Shown here: in pieces, positions 25,977-36,200 of the stretch
Position numbering within the stretch: the first letter of the stretch is position 1
Layout of the letters: the number at the start of each line of letters is the position of its first letter
NCBI RefSeq assembly: GCF_005116645.1
Contig: NZ_SWCM01000005.1
Location: 186,001 to 250,000, forward strand
Source: Desulfopila sp. IMCC35006
GTDB lineage: Bacteria > Desulfobacterota > Desulfobulbia > Desulfobulbales > Desulfocapsaceae
Reading direction: 5' to 3'
Length of the DNA stretch: 64,000 bases
Program-made: the position numbers and the translations under genes
Notes under the pieces: generated by a model
Databases searched by the model: none
What the model saw: only the letters and a program-made list of their open reading frames with translations
What the model was told of the DNA's origin: nothing

Positions 25977-27920
25977 CTATTTAACAGTGAGGGACGTACT
26001 CACCGCCCCTTCAGGTCCAGATACAGTGAGGATGATGCCGCTGTCTGGCTGTAAGCCTTTTTTAATGGCCTTGGATATGGTCTTCTGCCACCGATTTTTC
26101 GAATTATTCCAGTTCAGCGCATAGGATCCCATTCCGGGGATAGTAACGTCCAGATCAGCATTACTGCCTTGAGCTGATGTGGCAAAGACCACAATTTTAT
26201 CCGTGCTGGCGTTGTAAAGGGCCTTGGATATAGCAATCGTCAGGTCATAGCCGTCACAGTTCTGATCAATTGCATCGCCTACCACTTCAGGAGCGCCTGG
26301 ATAGACGTTGGGATCGGCATCATTGCAGTCAACCGGAGTTCCACAGGACGCCTCGGCGTAAAAACCATCGCCATCCCCATCGCTGCACAGCGGCAGAACA
26401 AGATCCTGCCCATCACAATCCTGATCAATACCATCACCGGCCACTTCCGGCGCACCCGGATAAACAGCCGGATCGGTGTCATTGCAGTCAACCGGGGTTC
26501 CACAGGACGCCTCGGCAAAAAAACCATCGCCATCCCCATCGCTGCATTGACCAGACCCGGAGACATATGCCAGGGCATTGGCCGCATTGACCAGTCCGTA
26601 GCCGTAGACATTGTCTTCACCGACATCACCCCGATCAATTGACGAATGGGTTATGGCTGTTTCCAGATCATCAGGGGTCAAGGCAGGGTTGCTGCTTAAC
26701 AGCAGCGCCATGGTTCCACTGACATGGGGAGCGGCAAAGGAAGTGCCGCTCACCAGCATGGTGGCATTGGGAAAAAGGCCGCCAAAGGTGAGATCGGAGG
26801 TATTTACCAGATAGCCCGGCGCGACTGCACCAGGATAAATACTTCCCTGCCCGCAGGCAGAAGGCCCCTGATTGGAAAACGACGTTATGAATTCGCTCTG
26901 ATCGACCGCCCCGACGGCAAAGGCTCCGGGGTTGTTGGCAGGGCTGATGCTGGACGGTCCGCCTCCCTGATTACCGGCGGAAAACACGACACTTATCCCC
27001 AGCTGGCGCAAGGTTTGTATATCCGGTTCAAACTCCGTCTGACAACTGTTAATTGTCTCGGGAAATCCCCATGAGTTATTAACGATATCCGGGGCGTCAT
27101 CGGTGTTAGGATCGTTATCCGGATCGAGCAGCCATTGGAACCCGGCATGAATATCACTCATCAGGGCGGAACCGCCGTCATCAAAAACCTTGACCGCTAT
27201 CCATTTTGCCGCGGGTGCCATGCCTATGGCCGTTGCCCCCAGGTTCTGACCAGCCATGATACCCATCGTCTGCGTCCCATGGCCATTCGCATCATAGGGC
27301 AGACTATGCTGGCCGTGCGGATCAAACCAGCTATTGCCACCACCCCGCCAGTTACCGGCGAGATCAACATGGTTATAATCAACACCGCTGTCCATAGAGG
27401 CAACAACTACTCCCTGCCCCCGGTAACCTTGGGCCCATACGACATCGGCGCCAAGCATCGCAATGTTCCACTCTGTCGCAGCGCTTGCCGTACCAGCATC
27501 GACAGACAGAAGCATCGGCGCATCCAGCCTGATCTCAACAACTTCCGGACGTTTGGCTAATTTTTTTATAACGGAAGGCTTGGCTTTAATGGCTATTCCG
27601 TTAATGATCCACAGGCTGCGGACATCCGTCGCACCATCGCCTATCAAATAAGACTTTAAGGAAGTCTGATTCGCGGCGGCTTGTTGCTTCAGTTCTTTCA
27701 GCAGATGCAGTCTGCGCAGTTTTTTCGTGAATTTCTTAAACTGTTTTCTGTCAATCTGATCACTTAGTTGAACGATTACTGCGATTTCCTCTTTCGCTTT
27801 GGCGGTGTCAAGGACCTCCTGCAGTTGCGGGGTAATTGTACCGGCTGTGACAAATACAGCGGAGAGGAGGAAAAGGAGTAATGCACCAAATATGCTCGTT
27901 CTCTGTAGTATTGTATGCAT
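25977..27920 (-). CDS. Secreted S8 subtilase with two MopE-type metal-binding motifs
   Basis: A 647-residue exported serine protease. Signal peptide at residues 1-26; propeptide-like region to about 140 (inhibitor I9-like). The catalytic triad is Asp in MDSGVDYNHVDL, His in ANGHGTQTMGI and Ser in SGTSFAAPHVSG, with the oxyanion Asn in DIVNNSWG. After the protease domain come two copies of a Cys/Asp-rich motif (CSDGDGDGFFAEASCG, then DCNDTDPAVYPGAPEVAGDG), which matches the MopE-type putative copper-binding domain. A short beta domain ends the protein. It is the seventh gene of a co-oriented run that includes the oxidase-like proteins. A processing or metal-handling role for that system is inferred. 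Confidence 0.9.
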   Translation of the reverse strand: MHTILQRTSIFGALLLFLLSAVFVTAGTITPQLQEVLDTAKAKEEIAVIVQLSDQIDRKQFKKFTKKLRRLHLLKELKQQAAANQTSLKSYLIGDGATDVRSLWIINGIAIKAKPSVIKKLAKRPEVVEIRLDAPMLLSVDAGTASAATEWNIAMLGADVVWAQGYRGQGVVVASMDSGVDYNHVDLAGNWRGGGNSWFDPHGQHSLPYDANGHGTQTMGIMAGQNLGATAIGMAPAAKWIAVKVFDDGGSALMSDIHAGFQWLLDPDNDPNTDDAPDIVNNSWGFPETINSCQTEFEPDIQTLRQLGISVVFSAGNQGGGPSSISPANNPGAFAVGAVDQSEFITSFSNQGPSACGQGSIYPGAVAPGYLVNTSDLTFGGLFPNATMLVSGTSFAAPHVSGTMALLLSSNPALTPDDLETAITHSSIDRGDVGEDNVYGYGLVNAANALAYVSGSGQCSDGDGDGFFAEASCGTPVDCNDTDPAVYPGAPEVAGDGIDQDCDGQDLVLPLCSDGDGDGFYAEASCGTPVDCNDADPNVYPGAPEVVGDAIDQNCDGYDLTIAISKALYNASTDKIVVFATSAQGSNADLDVTIPGMGSYALNWNNSKNRWQKTISKAIKKGLQPDSGIILTVSGPEGAVSTSLTVK

Positions 27921-28017
27921 AACTTTATCTCCTTATTTTCACCATCTGCTAAAAGCTTTTTTTGGCACCAAACAGTGTAAAACTGCTCGATAATATTCAG
28001 GCCAGGAACTTTACCTG

Positions 28018-28518
28018 TTACTCGACGATCAGGTTGTCAGCCCGAAAGTCTCCGATAACAACGCTGACCTTATCGCCGTTCTTGACGAGGCCATTGTTGC
28101 CGAAGAACATCCAGTAAATCCGGCCCTGCTGGGGCATATTGGAATTGCGCAACGATCCGACCTTGGCCGTATTCGGCACCGCCAGTACCTTGCCGCTGGC
28201 CTGATGGACGAGATAGGGTTTGATCTGTCGTTTAAAGAGGGGAGCTGCTTTGTCTTTATCAAGGACGCGATAACGAAAATCTATCATTCGATTGGCAGCC
28301 GTCATGCGCAGGGCCGTCAATTCAATCCCATATTGCTCTTTCAGCTGCTGCTCAAAGGCCTGACTGGTTTGCAGCGGTTCGGGTCTGGCCGGCATGGCGG
28401 CTCCATTGGCATCACCAGTAAAAGGAGGATTCTGCAGGAACAGACCGGCCAGCAAGAGGACCAGGATCAGGTATCGCTTAGATTTTATACAGCTGTTTGA
28501 AAATTTTTTTGAGTTCAT
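28018..28518 (-). CDS. Membrane-anchored or secreted protein, 166 residues, unknown
   Basis: A single hydrophobic segment near the N-terminus (YLILVLLLAGLFLQNPPF) suggests a signal peptide or anchor, followed by a soluble domain (EQQLKEQYGIELTALRMTAA, then FRYRVLDKDKAAPLF). I do not recognise a family. The start at 28518 has AAGGAGATG upstream; a longer in-frame ATG at 28623 would run through a large hairpin and lacks a ribosome site. It lies between the cupredoxin-like gene and the subtilase gene, 97 bases from the latter. Confidence 0.7.
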   Translation of the reverse strand: MNSKKFSNSCIKSKRYLILVLLLAGLFLQNPPFTGDANGAAMPARPEPLQTSQAFEQQLKEQYGIELTALRMTAANRMIDFRYRVLDKDKAAPLFKRQIKPYLVHQASGKVLAVPNTAKVGSLRNSNMPQQGRIYWMFFGNNGLVKNGDKVSVVIGDFRADNLIVE

Positions 28519-28585
28519 ATCAACATCTCCTTTTGCTACTCCAGGATAATGAAAGAACAGGTCAAACCGGGCACCGCAGGCAAAA

Positions 28586-28633
28586 GAGATAGCCGCCAAT
28601 CTGCGCCTGCGTTGCAGACGCATTGGCTATCTC
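28586..28633 (-). terminator. Large intercistronic hairpin
   Basis: GAGATAGCC...AAT (28586-28600) pairs with 28622-28633, with a three-base bulge. A nested TCTGC/GCAGA stem sits inside the loop. On the minus strand it is followed by only four T. It lies just after the stop of the 609-residue protein, so it may be a partial terminator or RNA-processing site that lowers expression of the genes beyond it. Confidence 0.6.
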
Positions 28634-28647
28634 CTCCACTAGCCTGC

Positions 28648-30477
28648 CTATAAGGGAGGCAGGTCCCTGGCTCTCACTACATTGACGCGAACAGTTGCCG
28701 TATTGGATATCGCACCAACTGTATCGTTCACCGTATAGGTAAAGGTGTCCACTCCACGCCAGTTCCTTGGTGGAGTGTATGAGACGGTTCCATCAAAATT
28801 ATTGATTACCGTACCACCACGAGTGGTGCCGCTGAGAGCGACGGTTGTCGCGTTGATACCATTGGCATCGGTATCATTTGCAGTCAGGCTGAAGGTGTTT
28901 CTGACGCCAACTCCTGTTGCCGAAGGGACACTGTTCCTGCGCACATAGGCGACATCATCCACCGCAACCGGATTGTCGTTTGCCGCTGTAATAACTACAT
29001 TGGCACCTGCACACAGCACCGGGGTGCCATTGTCGCAAACCTCGTAGGGGTAGGTGCCGGTGACAGGATTGGCAATATTGATCGATCCATTCGGACTGAC
29101 GATCCCACCTGCCGTCACGCTCAAGCTATCTCCGTCTACATCCTGATCGTTGGCCAGTACTCCCGGTGCTGCGACAACAAGAGGTACTCCGGCAACCGCA
29201 TCGTAGGCATCATCAACAGCCGACGGTGCATCATTCACAGGATTGACAGTGATGGTCACCGTGGCAATGTTGCTGCTTGGAGTAGTGCCAACCGCCACTG
29301 TTTTGTAAGTGAAGCTGTCGTTACCGTTGAAATTTGGATTCGGAGTGTAATTAAATGAGCCGTCGGCACAGAGAAAACCACCGGCCGGGCAACTGAGTGT
29401 CCCCGCAGAAGTACCGGTTACCAGCTCGACCTGCGCAGGCGTTGGCAGGCCCGTGTCGTTTAACAGTACCCCTGCTGCTACAGGAACTGCAAACGGGGTG
29501 TCCTCAATGGCGGTATTATACAAATCATTTGCAGCAACTGGGCCACCACCGGCACCGGTGCCAACAGTCAATCTTGCAATCATGCCGTTACCGCGCCGGT
29601 CATAGAGAACATGCTCGCCGTCAGCGGTTGGCTGCCAGAAAGCCTCGACGGTTTTACCCGCCTGCAGACTCACCGAATACTGCTCCTTGGCAAACGGGTA
29701 GGCATTGCCGTCTTCAGCTTCCAAACGCATGTAGTCTCCACCACTGAAGGTCGGCACATGGAAATCGAGTCCTGCGTTGAGAAAACTCAGAACCGTTGGC
29801 TGACTTGTGTTGCCGGCAGGAATAGTTACCTCCTGCTGTCCGTTAACCAGATAATATCTGGGTTTGTAGGTGAGCGGGGTCGCAGCCGTAGCAGTACTGT
29901 GCAGTACCGGATCAATTTCACTGTACAGCAGGGTCACGTCGGCACCGGTATTGGCATAATCACCTATTTTTAAGGCGCCATAGAGTCCCATATGCACCTG
30001 CAGGGCCGGGTGGCTTCCGCTCATATAGAGGTAGGTCCCCGGACTTGCACCTACATTCTGCCAGAGGTAATCAACAATCCCGCCGGGGGGGGTTGGCGCT
30101 GTAAAAGAAGTAATCCGGGCGCCATTTCGCGCCGGCTGCGGCGCAACACCGAGGACCGGGATGGCTTTTTGGCCTGGAATGATAATAGAGACTGGTTCGC
30201 TGAGACAGTTACGCAGCCGGATTCTCAAATTACCGTTAGCCTGCAGGTCGACAGCCTTCAGTTCTGGCCCGACTGTCCATTGCGACGGGGAACCGCAGGC
30301 CTGCCCGGTATCTCTGGCAAAGCCCCACATATTAATCGTGCTGCCTCCCGGTGGAGTCCATGTTCCCGGAATGGCGACAAGATCAACTCGGGCAAAGAGT
30401 GGAGAGGCCATCAAGGTGAGTGTCGTTGCCATCACCACCGAGGTCCCCAATTTTGATATAGTTTTTTTATAGTTCAT
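28648..30477 (-). CDS. Cupredoxin-like (degenerate multicopper oxidase) protein with cadherin-like repeats
   Basis: A 609-residue exported protein (signal peptide to about residue 29). Residues about 35-310 are two cupredoxin-type domains related to the two oxidase-like proteins encoded just upstream (YLWQNVGASPGTYLYMSGSH, then FHVPTFSGGDYMRLEAEDGN), but the copper-ligand motifs are lost: SGSHPALQVHMG replaces HCH-x-H-x-M, and FHVPTF replaces HPxHxH. Residues about 315-600 hold three Big/cadherin-like repeats (AVPVAAGVLLNDTG, then PGVLANDQDVDGDSL, then FSLTANDTDANG). Probably a structural or adhesive partner rather than an oxidase. It starts 17 bases after the gene upstream. Confidence 0.83.
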   Translation of the reverse strand: MNYKKTISKLGTSVVMATTLTLMASPLFARVDLVAIPGTWTPPGGSTINMWGFARDTGQACGSPSQWTVGPELKAVDLQANGNLRIRLRNCLSEPVSIIIPGQKAIPVLGVAPQPARNGARITSFTAPTPPGGIVDYLWQNVGASPGTYLYMSGSHPALQVHMGLYGALKIGDYANTGADVTLLYSEIDPVLHSTATAATPLTYKPRYYLVNGQQEVTIPAGNTSQPTVLSFLNAGLDFHVPTFSGGDYMRLEAEDGNAYPFAKEQYSVSLQAGKTVEAFWQPTADGEHVLYDRRGNGMIARLTVGTGAGGGPVAANDLYNTAIEDTPFAVPVAAGVLLNDTGLPTPAQVELVTGTSAGTLSCPAGGFLCADGSFNYTPNPNFNGNDSFTYKTVAVGTTPSSNIATVTITVNPVNDAPSAVDDAYDAVAGVPLVVAAPGVLANDQDVDGDSLSVTAGGIVSPNGSINIANPVTGTYPYEVCDNGTPVLCAGANVVITAANDNPVAVDDVAYVRRNSVPSATGVGVRNTFSLTANDTDANGINATTVALSGTTRGGTVINNFDGTVSYTPPRNWRGVDTFTYTVNDTVGAISNTATVRVNVVRARDLPPL

Positions 30478-30494
30478 ATCTTAACCCCCTGTTA

Positions 30495-31892
30495 TTATTC
30501 AATCGGTACATTGTATGCTTCAATGATCATCATCGTCAGCATACCACCGGGAAAGATGTCCCAGTTGGTGAGCTCTTTTTCCGTGTGGGAATGCCACATG
30601 AAGCTGAAACCACCATTGGGGTTAAGGCCGCCTTCACCGGGAGGCAGAGTACCCAGGGAGCCAAGATACGGGCTGCCGCCCCACCAGCCGCCAAAGGCCA
30701 GTTCCTGGTTACCCGGCAGTACCACCGGGAAAGGTTTGCCGTGATCCGCACAGTATTCATGCGTTACAGGATCATACTTCGGAGCCCCGGGATCCTGCGC
30801 CTGACCAACTTCCTTGCCGTTACAGGTATGCGGCATATTGACATCGGTTCCGCCATAAATATCCCAGTTCAATCCTTCACCGGTCCAGGTGAAAAGGGCA
30901 TCTACCGTTTTCCCTGGTGTCGCAGTAATGGTAAAACCCTCGGTACTGATGTCAGGCCCTGCTCCAGGCGTGCTTTCAAGCATCCTGCCGTCCCGGGCGA
31001 TAACCCTGGCATGGTTGCCATGATGATGGAAGGGGTGCATTTCCCGTCCCCCCCCGACAACCCGCATCAGCAGAGTATCACCGGGGTGCATGCGCGGTAC
31101 TGAGTTATAGGGCTGGGTCGGGAGCCAGAAAACATTCGGGGCAGCCAGATCGTCCGGTGCCGTCCGACCGTTGATAAACCAGTAATTGGAGAAATAGTTG
31201 TCAAGCATCGGTTGAATGCTGGAATGGTTTGGGCCATAGAACTCAACGGCCTGGTGAATATTGGGATCCATCTCGGTCAAAAAGAAGAGCTGTTCATAGG
31301 TATAGGCGGTATCAGGGTGTCCGTACGCTTGTGGAGAAGCGGCGTTAAACCCGGTCGGACGAACAATGATCGCCCCGGTCAAACCCATCTCCATCTGCAG
31401 GCCCGGATTGGTACCGCTGTGGTAGGTATAGGTTCCGGGTTTCCCGGCGACAAAGGTATACCGCACCACATCACCATCGTTCTCTGCTTCAAGTGTCAGG
31501 TCACCTTGTACACATGGATCTAAACCACCGCCGCCTGATGTCACGCAGGTTGCGGTTGCTGCATGCCCCGGAAAAACCATAGATACTGGAGGAACTGCAC
31601 CACCGGTAACAAACAGATCGTTTTTGAGGAAAATGTTTACCGTCTGCCCCTGGTTGACAATCAGGGTCGGGCCGGGATACTGCGCACGGCCATTGCCATC
31701 GACATTGGCATAGCCCCAGAGAAGCATGGAACCGCCGTCCGCCGTGCTGACATAATCGGCTTTGACCGTCAGGTTAAAATTATTTCCGCTGAGGCCGTCT
31801 ATCGCCGCCTGTACACCACCCGAAGAAAAGAGCAGAAGTACGGCCGCGAAAACAGCAACCATATTGAGAGGTCTGTATTCAGATATTTTCAT
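30495..31892 (-). CDS. Multicopper oxidase-like protein B: HPFHHHGNH and HSH motifs, no type 1 cysteine
   Basis: A 465-residue exported protein (signal peptide to about residue 30) with two cupredoxin domains. The first (about 40-180) has lost its ligands (GTYTYHSGTNPGLQMEMG in place of an HCH motif). The second carries HPFHHHGNH at 286-294 and MWHSHTEKE with His434 and His436. The expected type 1 Cys between those histidines is Ser, so this chain cannot form a blue copper site by itself. It still offers two His-x-His motifs. AAGGAGTGA precedes the start. It lies 11 bases after the gene for oxidase-like protein A, whose motifs complement it. Confidence 0.87.
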   Translation of the reverse strand: MKISEYRPLNMVAVFAAVLLLFSSGGVQAAIDGLSGNNFNLTVKADYVSTADGGSMLLWGYANVDGNGRAQYPGPTLIVNQGQTVNIFLKNDLFVTGGAVPPVSMVFPGHAATATCVTSGGGGLDPCVQGDLTLEAENDGDVVRYTFVAGKPGTYTYHSGTNPGLQMEMGLTGAIIVRPTGFNAASPQAYGHPDTAYTYEQLFFLTEMDPNIHQAVEFYGPNHSSIQPMLDNYFSNYWFINGRTAPDDLAAPNVFWLPTQPYNSVPRMHPGDTLLMRVVGGGREMHPFHHHGNHARVIARDGRMLESTPGAGPDISTEGFTITATPGKTVDALFTWTGEGLNWDIYGGTDVNMPHTCNGKEVGQAQDPGAPKYDPVTHEYCADHGKPFPVVLPGNQELAFGGWWGGSPYLGSLGTLPPGEGGLNPNGGFSFMWHSHTEKELTNWDIFPGGMLTMMIIEAYNVPIE

Positions 31893-31903
31893 GGCGTCAC
31901 TCC

Positions 31904-33139
31904 TTAATTAATAACGATTTCCGTCATCATACCACCGTACTCCTCCTGATCATTATTGAGGTAGTTCAGGTTGCTGGTATAGAGGACATAAGTACCGGGA
32001 GCCACACCAGCGGTGTCGAGGATCACATCCACTGATTCACCGCCTCCGAGGGTGACCGAATTGGTTTTATAATAGAGATCTGCCCCATTGGGAGCCCGCA
32101 GCAGCTTGGCATCCCTGCCCACCACTTCCATTTTGATCCCCGAACTTTGCAGGGTATAGTAGCGGGTGATTGCCAGATTGGAGATCCGCAGCAATATTCT
32201 TTGATTCGGAGCCGCCTGAATCAAAGAGCTGACCGGCTGAGAGGTTTGCAGCCTTGGGTTGTCAGGGTTATTGGTGGGGTTTGCTGAACTGCCGTCGGTG
32301 GGGGGGAACGTATTCGTCCGCCCATCTGCAGTGTCCGGATACCCCCGACCGTTTATCATCGGATAGTTATCCCGCATAAGCGCAAAAGGCAACGGTTGCA
32401 CCGTCTCACTGGAATCATGAAAAGCACCGTCAAAAGATCCCAGCTGAATCGGGTATTCCACATCGTAGCCAGTGGATCCGTCGACGTCATTATAGGCGAA
32501 CTGGGTGTAGGTCCTGCCGTTATAGGATATTGACGTGCCGTTTTGGGCAGGTTTGACATAGAGACTGCCGAGCATGCCCATCTGCATATGTTCAGTAGCC
32601 TCGACATGACAGTGGTACATATACGTACCCGGATCGTTCAGTTTATAATAATACGTGAGAGTTGACCCCATATTAATAGCAATACCGCTTTCCGGCAGGC
32701 CGTCGAACACCGTTGACGATTCGGGATACCCATGGAAGTGGACCGTGTGCGGGTCGAACAAATCGGGCCGAATCATCATACCTACGTTGGTCAGGCTGAG
32801 GTAAAACTCCGTATTCTCGTCCAGTACAATCGTAGGCGCCGGCCAGTTCTGAGAGAGTACGCCTTTTGCAACTGCCTGATCTTTTTCTGCCTGCGAGGCG
32901 GTGGGCAATCCTGTTAGATCGGCAAAACCGAAGATATATTTGATTGATCCATCAGCCATCGTTGCGTACCCATCTCCGGCGGATAGATGCATGCACTGTA
33001 CAGCCGGATCGGTGCTGATGGCGTTGCCATTTGTGTCAGTCGGACATTTCACGTCCACTCCGGCATTGGCCACTGCTGCCCCAGAGAGACAAAACAGACC
33101 GGCCAGAAGCGGGATACTGTATTTCTTTGTCGTTTTCAT
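31904..33139 (-). CDS. Multicopper oxidase-like protein A: type 1 copper site and HFH/HCH motifs
   Basis: A 411-residue exported protein (signal peptide MKTTKKYSIP to about residue 26). The N-terminal cupredoxin domain has HTVHFHG (His131, His134, His136) and YHCHVEATEHMQMGM (His176, Cys177, His178, His184, Met189), a complete-looking type 1 copper set plus two His-x-His motifs. The C-terminal cupredoxin domain (about 215-411) has none: RYYTLQSSG stands where HPxHxH is expected, and TSNLNYLNNDQEEYGGMMT where HCH is expected. Alone it therefore has half of a trinuclear site. The gene order A-B with an 11-base gap suggests the two proteins are made together. Confidence 0.9.
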   Translation of the reverse strand: MKTTKKYSIPLLAGLFCLSGAAVANAGVDVKCPTDTNGNAISTDPAVQCMHLSAGDGYATMADGSIKYIFGFADLTGLPTASQAEKDQAVAKGVLSQNWPAPTIVLDENTEFYLSLTNVGMMIRPDLFDPHTVHFHGYPESSTVFDGLPESGIAINMGSTLTYYYKLNDPGTYMYHCHVEATEHMQMGMLGSLYVKPAQNGTSISYNGRTYTQFAYNDVDGSTGYDVEYPIQLGSFDGAFHDSSETVQPLPFALMRDNYPMINGRGYPDTADGRTNTFPPTDGSSANPTNNPDNPRLQTSQPVSSLIQAAPNQRILLRISNLAITRYYTLQSSGIKMEVVGRDAKLLRAPNGADLYYKTNSVTLGGGESVDVILDTAGVAPGTYVLYTSNLNYLNNDQEEYGGMMTEIVIN

Positions 33140-33157
33140 ATTTTCACCTATGCCGTT

Positions 33158-33183
33158 GCTCCGGGCAGGAGAACCCGCCCGGA
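33158..33183. repeat. Hairpin between the giant protein gene and oxidase A
   Basis: CTCCGGGC (33158-33165) pairs with GCCCGGAG (33176-33183) around a ten-base loop. No T-run follows, so it is more likely an mRNA-stabilising or processing hairpin than a terminator. Confidence 0.6.
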
Positions 33184-33205
33184 GGGAATAGTTTGGTTAT
33201 CGGAT

Positions 33206-36200
33206 TTAATGGAATTCATCAGCACCAATATCTGCGCTGCCGCCCCATGGGCGCGACTCAAGATCAAAGTCATCAGATATAAAGCTGTTTGTTCCCTTAT
33301 CCAGGGCTGCAGAACCCAGCTGGATATGATAGTCGCGGGTCTGGGTCAGAGGTCCATAGCGCAGGCGAATAAAGTTGCCTCCTTCATCCAAAGCCGGAGG
33401 AGCAGCAATGGCAGTATTGACTTCCGGGAGAAACGTGGTTGTCTCCCGATTTCCGTTGAAGGTACCGGCAACAAACAAAGGATCGCCGCCGTTGGAATCA
33501 ATACAGTCAGTACAGGTAAGAGAACCTGCAGCGCCAATTACAGCCAGATCACTGAAGATAGGATCAGGCCCTGGTGCGTTGGTACAATTCAAGCCAACGG
33601 CACCAGCGATATCGGGACAGAGCCCGGTGCGCACATTGTCCAGGTCGGTACTATCCAGCAACCAGTAGAACATACGGTTCTGATAAACAATGTTGTTACT
33701 GAGAGAAGGCTCTGAGTAGCCCGGATTAGCAACCAGGTCGATATGGCGATGCGAGGCGATACCTGCTCCCGGCTGCGGGTTGGATTGACTTGGGATGCCG
33801 GGACTGAAGGCGGCACCGCTTGTTGAGGTATTATCATTGTGGGCGATGGTGTTGTACAGGATATTCGCTCCCAGAGTGTCCTGGATGGAAATACCGCCAC
33901 CCGACAGGGCTGCAACGTTATTGACGATAATATTATTAATGACATCAACCCGGTAATTGAAATTACGGACATTGCCATTTGGTCTGACGTTAACGTCCTG
34001 GCCATTTACACGACTGAGCTGAATACCACCACCGTCGCCGGCACCAGCCGAGTTCCCTTGAATCAGGTTACGCAGAATCTGTACGTTACCAGCTCCGGGA
34101 GACAGGGTACCGTTGACCAGAGGAGCCGCTCCTGCAACCAGAATACCACCACCGTTGGTGGGCGCTCCCTGGTTAAAGTTTTCATTGAAGGTAATCCGGT
34201 TATCAGCAATAAGCGGATACGAACTGTTCCTGTTGTTTCTGTCGCTGAGCCCGTAATGGGCAATACCGGCACCATCGGCTGTGGTAAAGTTGCCACAGAC
34301 ATAGTTACTGGTTACCGCATAGGAATCAGAACCGGTGTGGAGCGCTATCCCGCCGCCGGCTACATCAAGGCCGCCGTTTTGCACGACAGCGTTATGGTGA
34401 ATGTTGATATAGTTGTTCTGTGCGTCTGTATACTCTTCGTTAAGGGCGACCAGAGGATGGCCAACCCGGATCCCACCAGCATAGGTAGCACTGTTATTGA
34501 CGATTTTCAGGTTGGAGATCTCAAGATAATCGGCAAACCCGTTGACGACTACCCCGCCACCGGTATCGGCACCGGAGATATTGAAGCCATCAATCCGGGC
34601 TTCCCTGTTTCGACCGAGGCTAAACCTGTTCGCTCCAGTCGCTTTTGCCAGTACAAAGACCCCGGCTCCTTCTTCACTGAAAAAAGTAGTCGGTTCGATG
34701 CCGCCAAAACCAAGTCCCTGGCCATCGATGAGATCAACACTGCCATCACTGACGAGTTGTTCCGCCAGGGTTCTCCAGGCAACCAGCTTCTCCGCCGGAG
34801 TCTTGACTGCATTGATAAAGGTGGAACCTTCACCCCAACCCTGAAGCTGGACCGGTTTCCACATGATCACCATCTCATCGTAGGTTCCCGGTGCGACCAG
34901 AATCAGATCATTAGGCTCGGCATTATTAATAGCCTCCTGGATTGATTCGCCGTTGGCAACGGTCTGGATACCAGCACGGTTTCGCAGACCCACCTGTACC
35001 GTCACACCGGTAACGGTTTCATTGCCTCCCCGGCTGCCTCGGGTAACTAACAACTGTTTGCCACCCCTGCTGCCAAAGTTAAAACCATTGGGGATGGTTA
35101 CCGCGATTAAGGTTGGTGACCAATTTATGTTAGTGGCAGCTATCTCTATGCCACCGATGGTCACTTTATTATTGGAGTTGTTGCCTCCAAAATTATAGTT
35201 CCTGGTTATGGTCTTCGGTTCAGTTCCGCCAACCCCGTCATAGGCAGGATTCGGCACTTGTACACGATTCCCCATGGAGGTGATCAGAATGGTATGGTTG
35301 CCACTCACGACCCCGCTATTGCTGGCAGGAATATACGGCCCGCCACCAACACCATTGGTCGACACACTGACGCTTTTGATGCGCGGTGTAAAGTCTTCAA
35401 TCTCACAGTCCAGAGGGTTCTGATCGGGTCCGGCAAAAGCTGCCACCGGTAATACCGGTGTATCCAGATAGGTGGTAGAACCAGGCATATACTGGAATGT
35501 GTAACAGAACTGGCTGTACTGCGGATTATGCTGCGGATCAACACTCCCGTCCCCCCTGAGTTTTGCGTTCATACAGGTGGTCAGCATGTTTGGCGACATT
35601 CCGCTTGGCTGGGGAAGGTTCGCTGTAAAGGTAGAAGGGACTAAAGCATTATAGACCCCATACTCATCCGACACGGTCCGCCCGATTTCCCGGCCAGTCC
35701 AGTCGCGGATAGATACCGGCAGGAAGGGAGGTGCATACTTCTCACCAAACTGGGGTGAGGCCGGGTCATATTCATTGGCGGTATCATCGAGCATAAAGCC
35801 AATGATGTGACCGGAGATAGGCACCTCGGTAAAGAGGGAAAAATCAACCGCGGCGTTCTGCGTACCGGACAAGAGTATTTCCTTGCGATCGCAAAGTGGC
35901 AACTGCTGTCCGGCAAGTGGTGCAGCGACCCCTGGAAAAAGGGTCAGGTTCGCCGGAACCGTATATCCTGGCTGACTATCTCCATCAACATCCGCAAAGT
36001 TTACACATTTCGGCGGTAACAATTGGGGAGCTGGAACATAGGTGTTACCAAAATCAACGTTGCGGTCCTGCGAACGGATCACTTCGTACCCTTGTGGTGG
36101 CACGACTTCAACGACATATTTACCAGGTCGCATATAACCGACATCAGGGTTATTTGCAAAATCCGGTACATTTATCCAGGTCGGCTGAACACCACCGAAG

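Noticed and set aside
27966-27985. TGGCACC as a possible -24 box before the subtilase
   Set aside because: It points rightwards while the gene runs leftwards, and there is no matching -12 GC.
33839-34945. 368-codon plus-strand open frame opposite the giant protein gene
   Set aside because: It is antisense to a continuous 1730-codon gene with clear domain structure. No ribosome site or family match.
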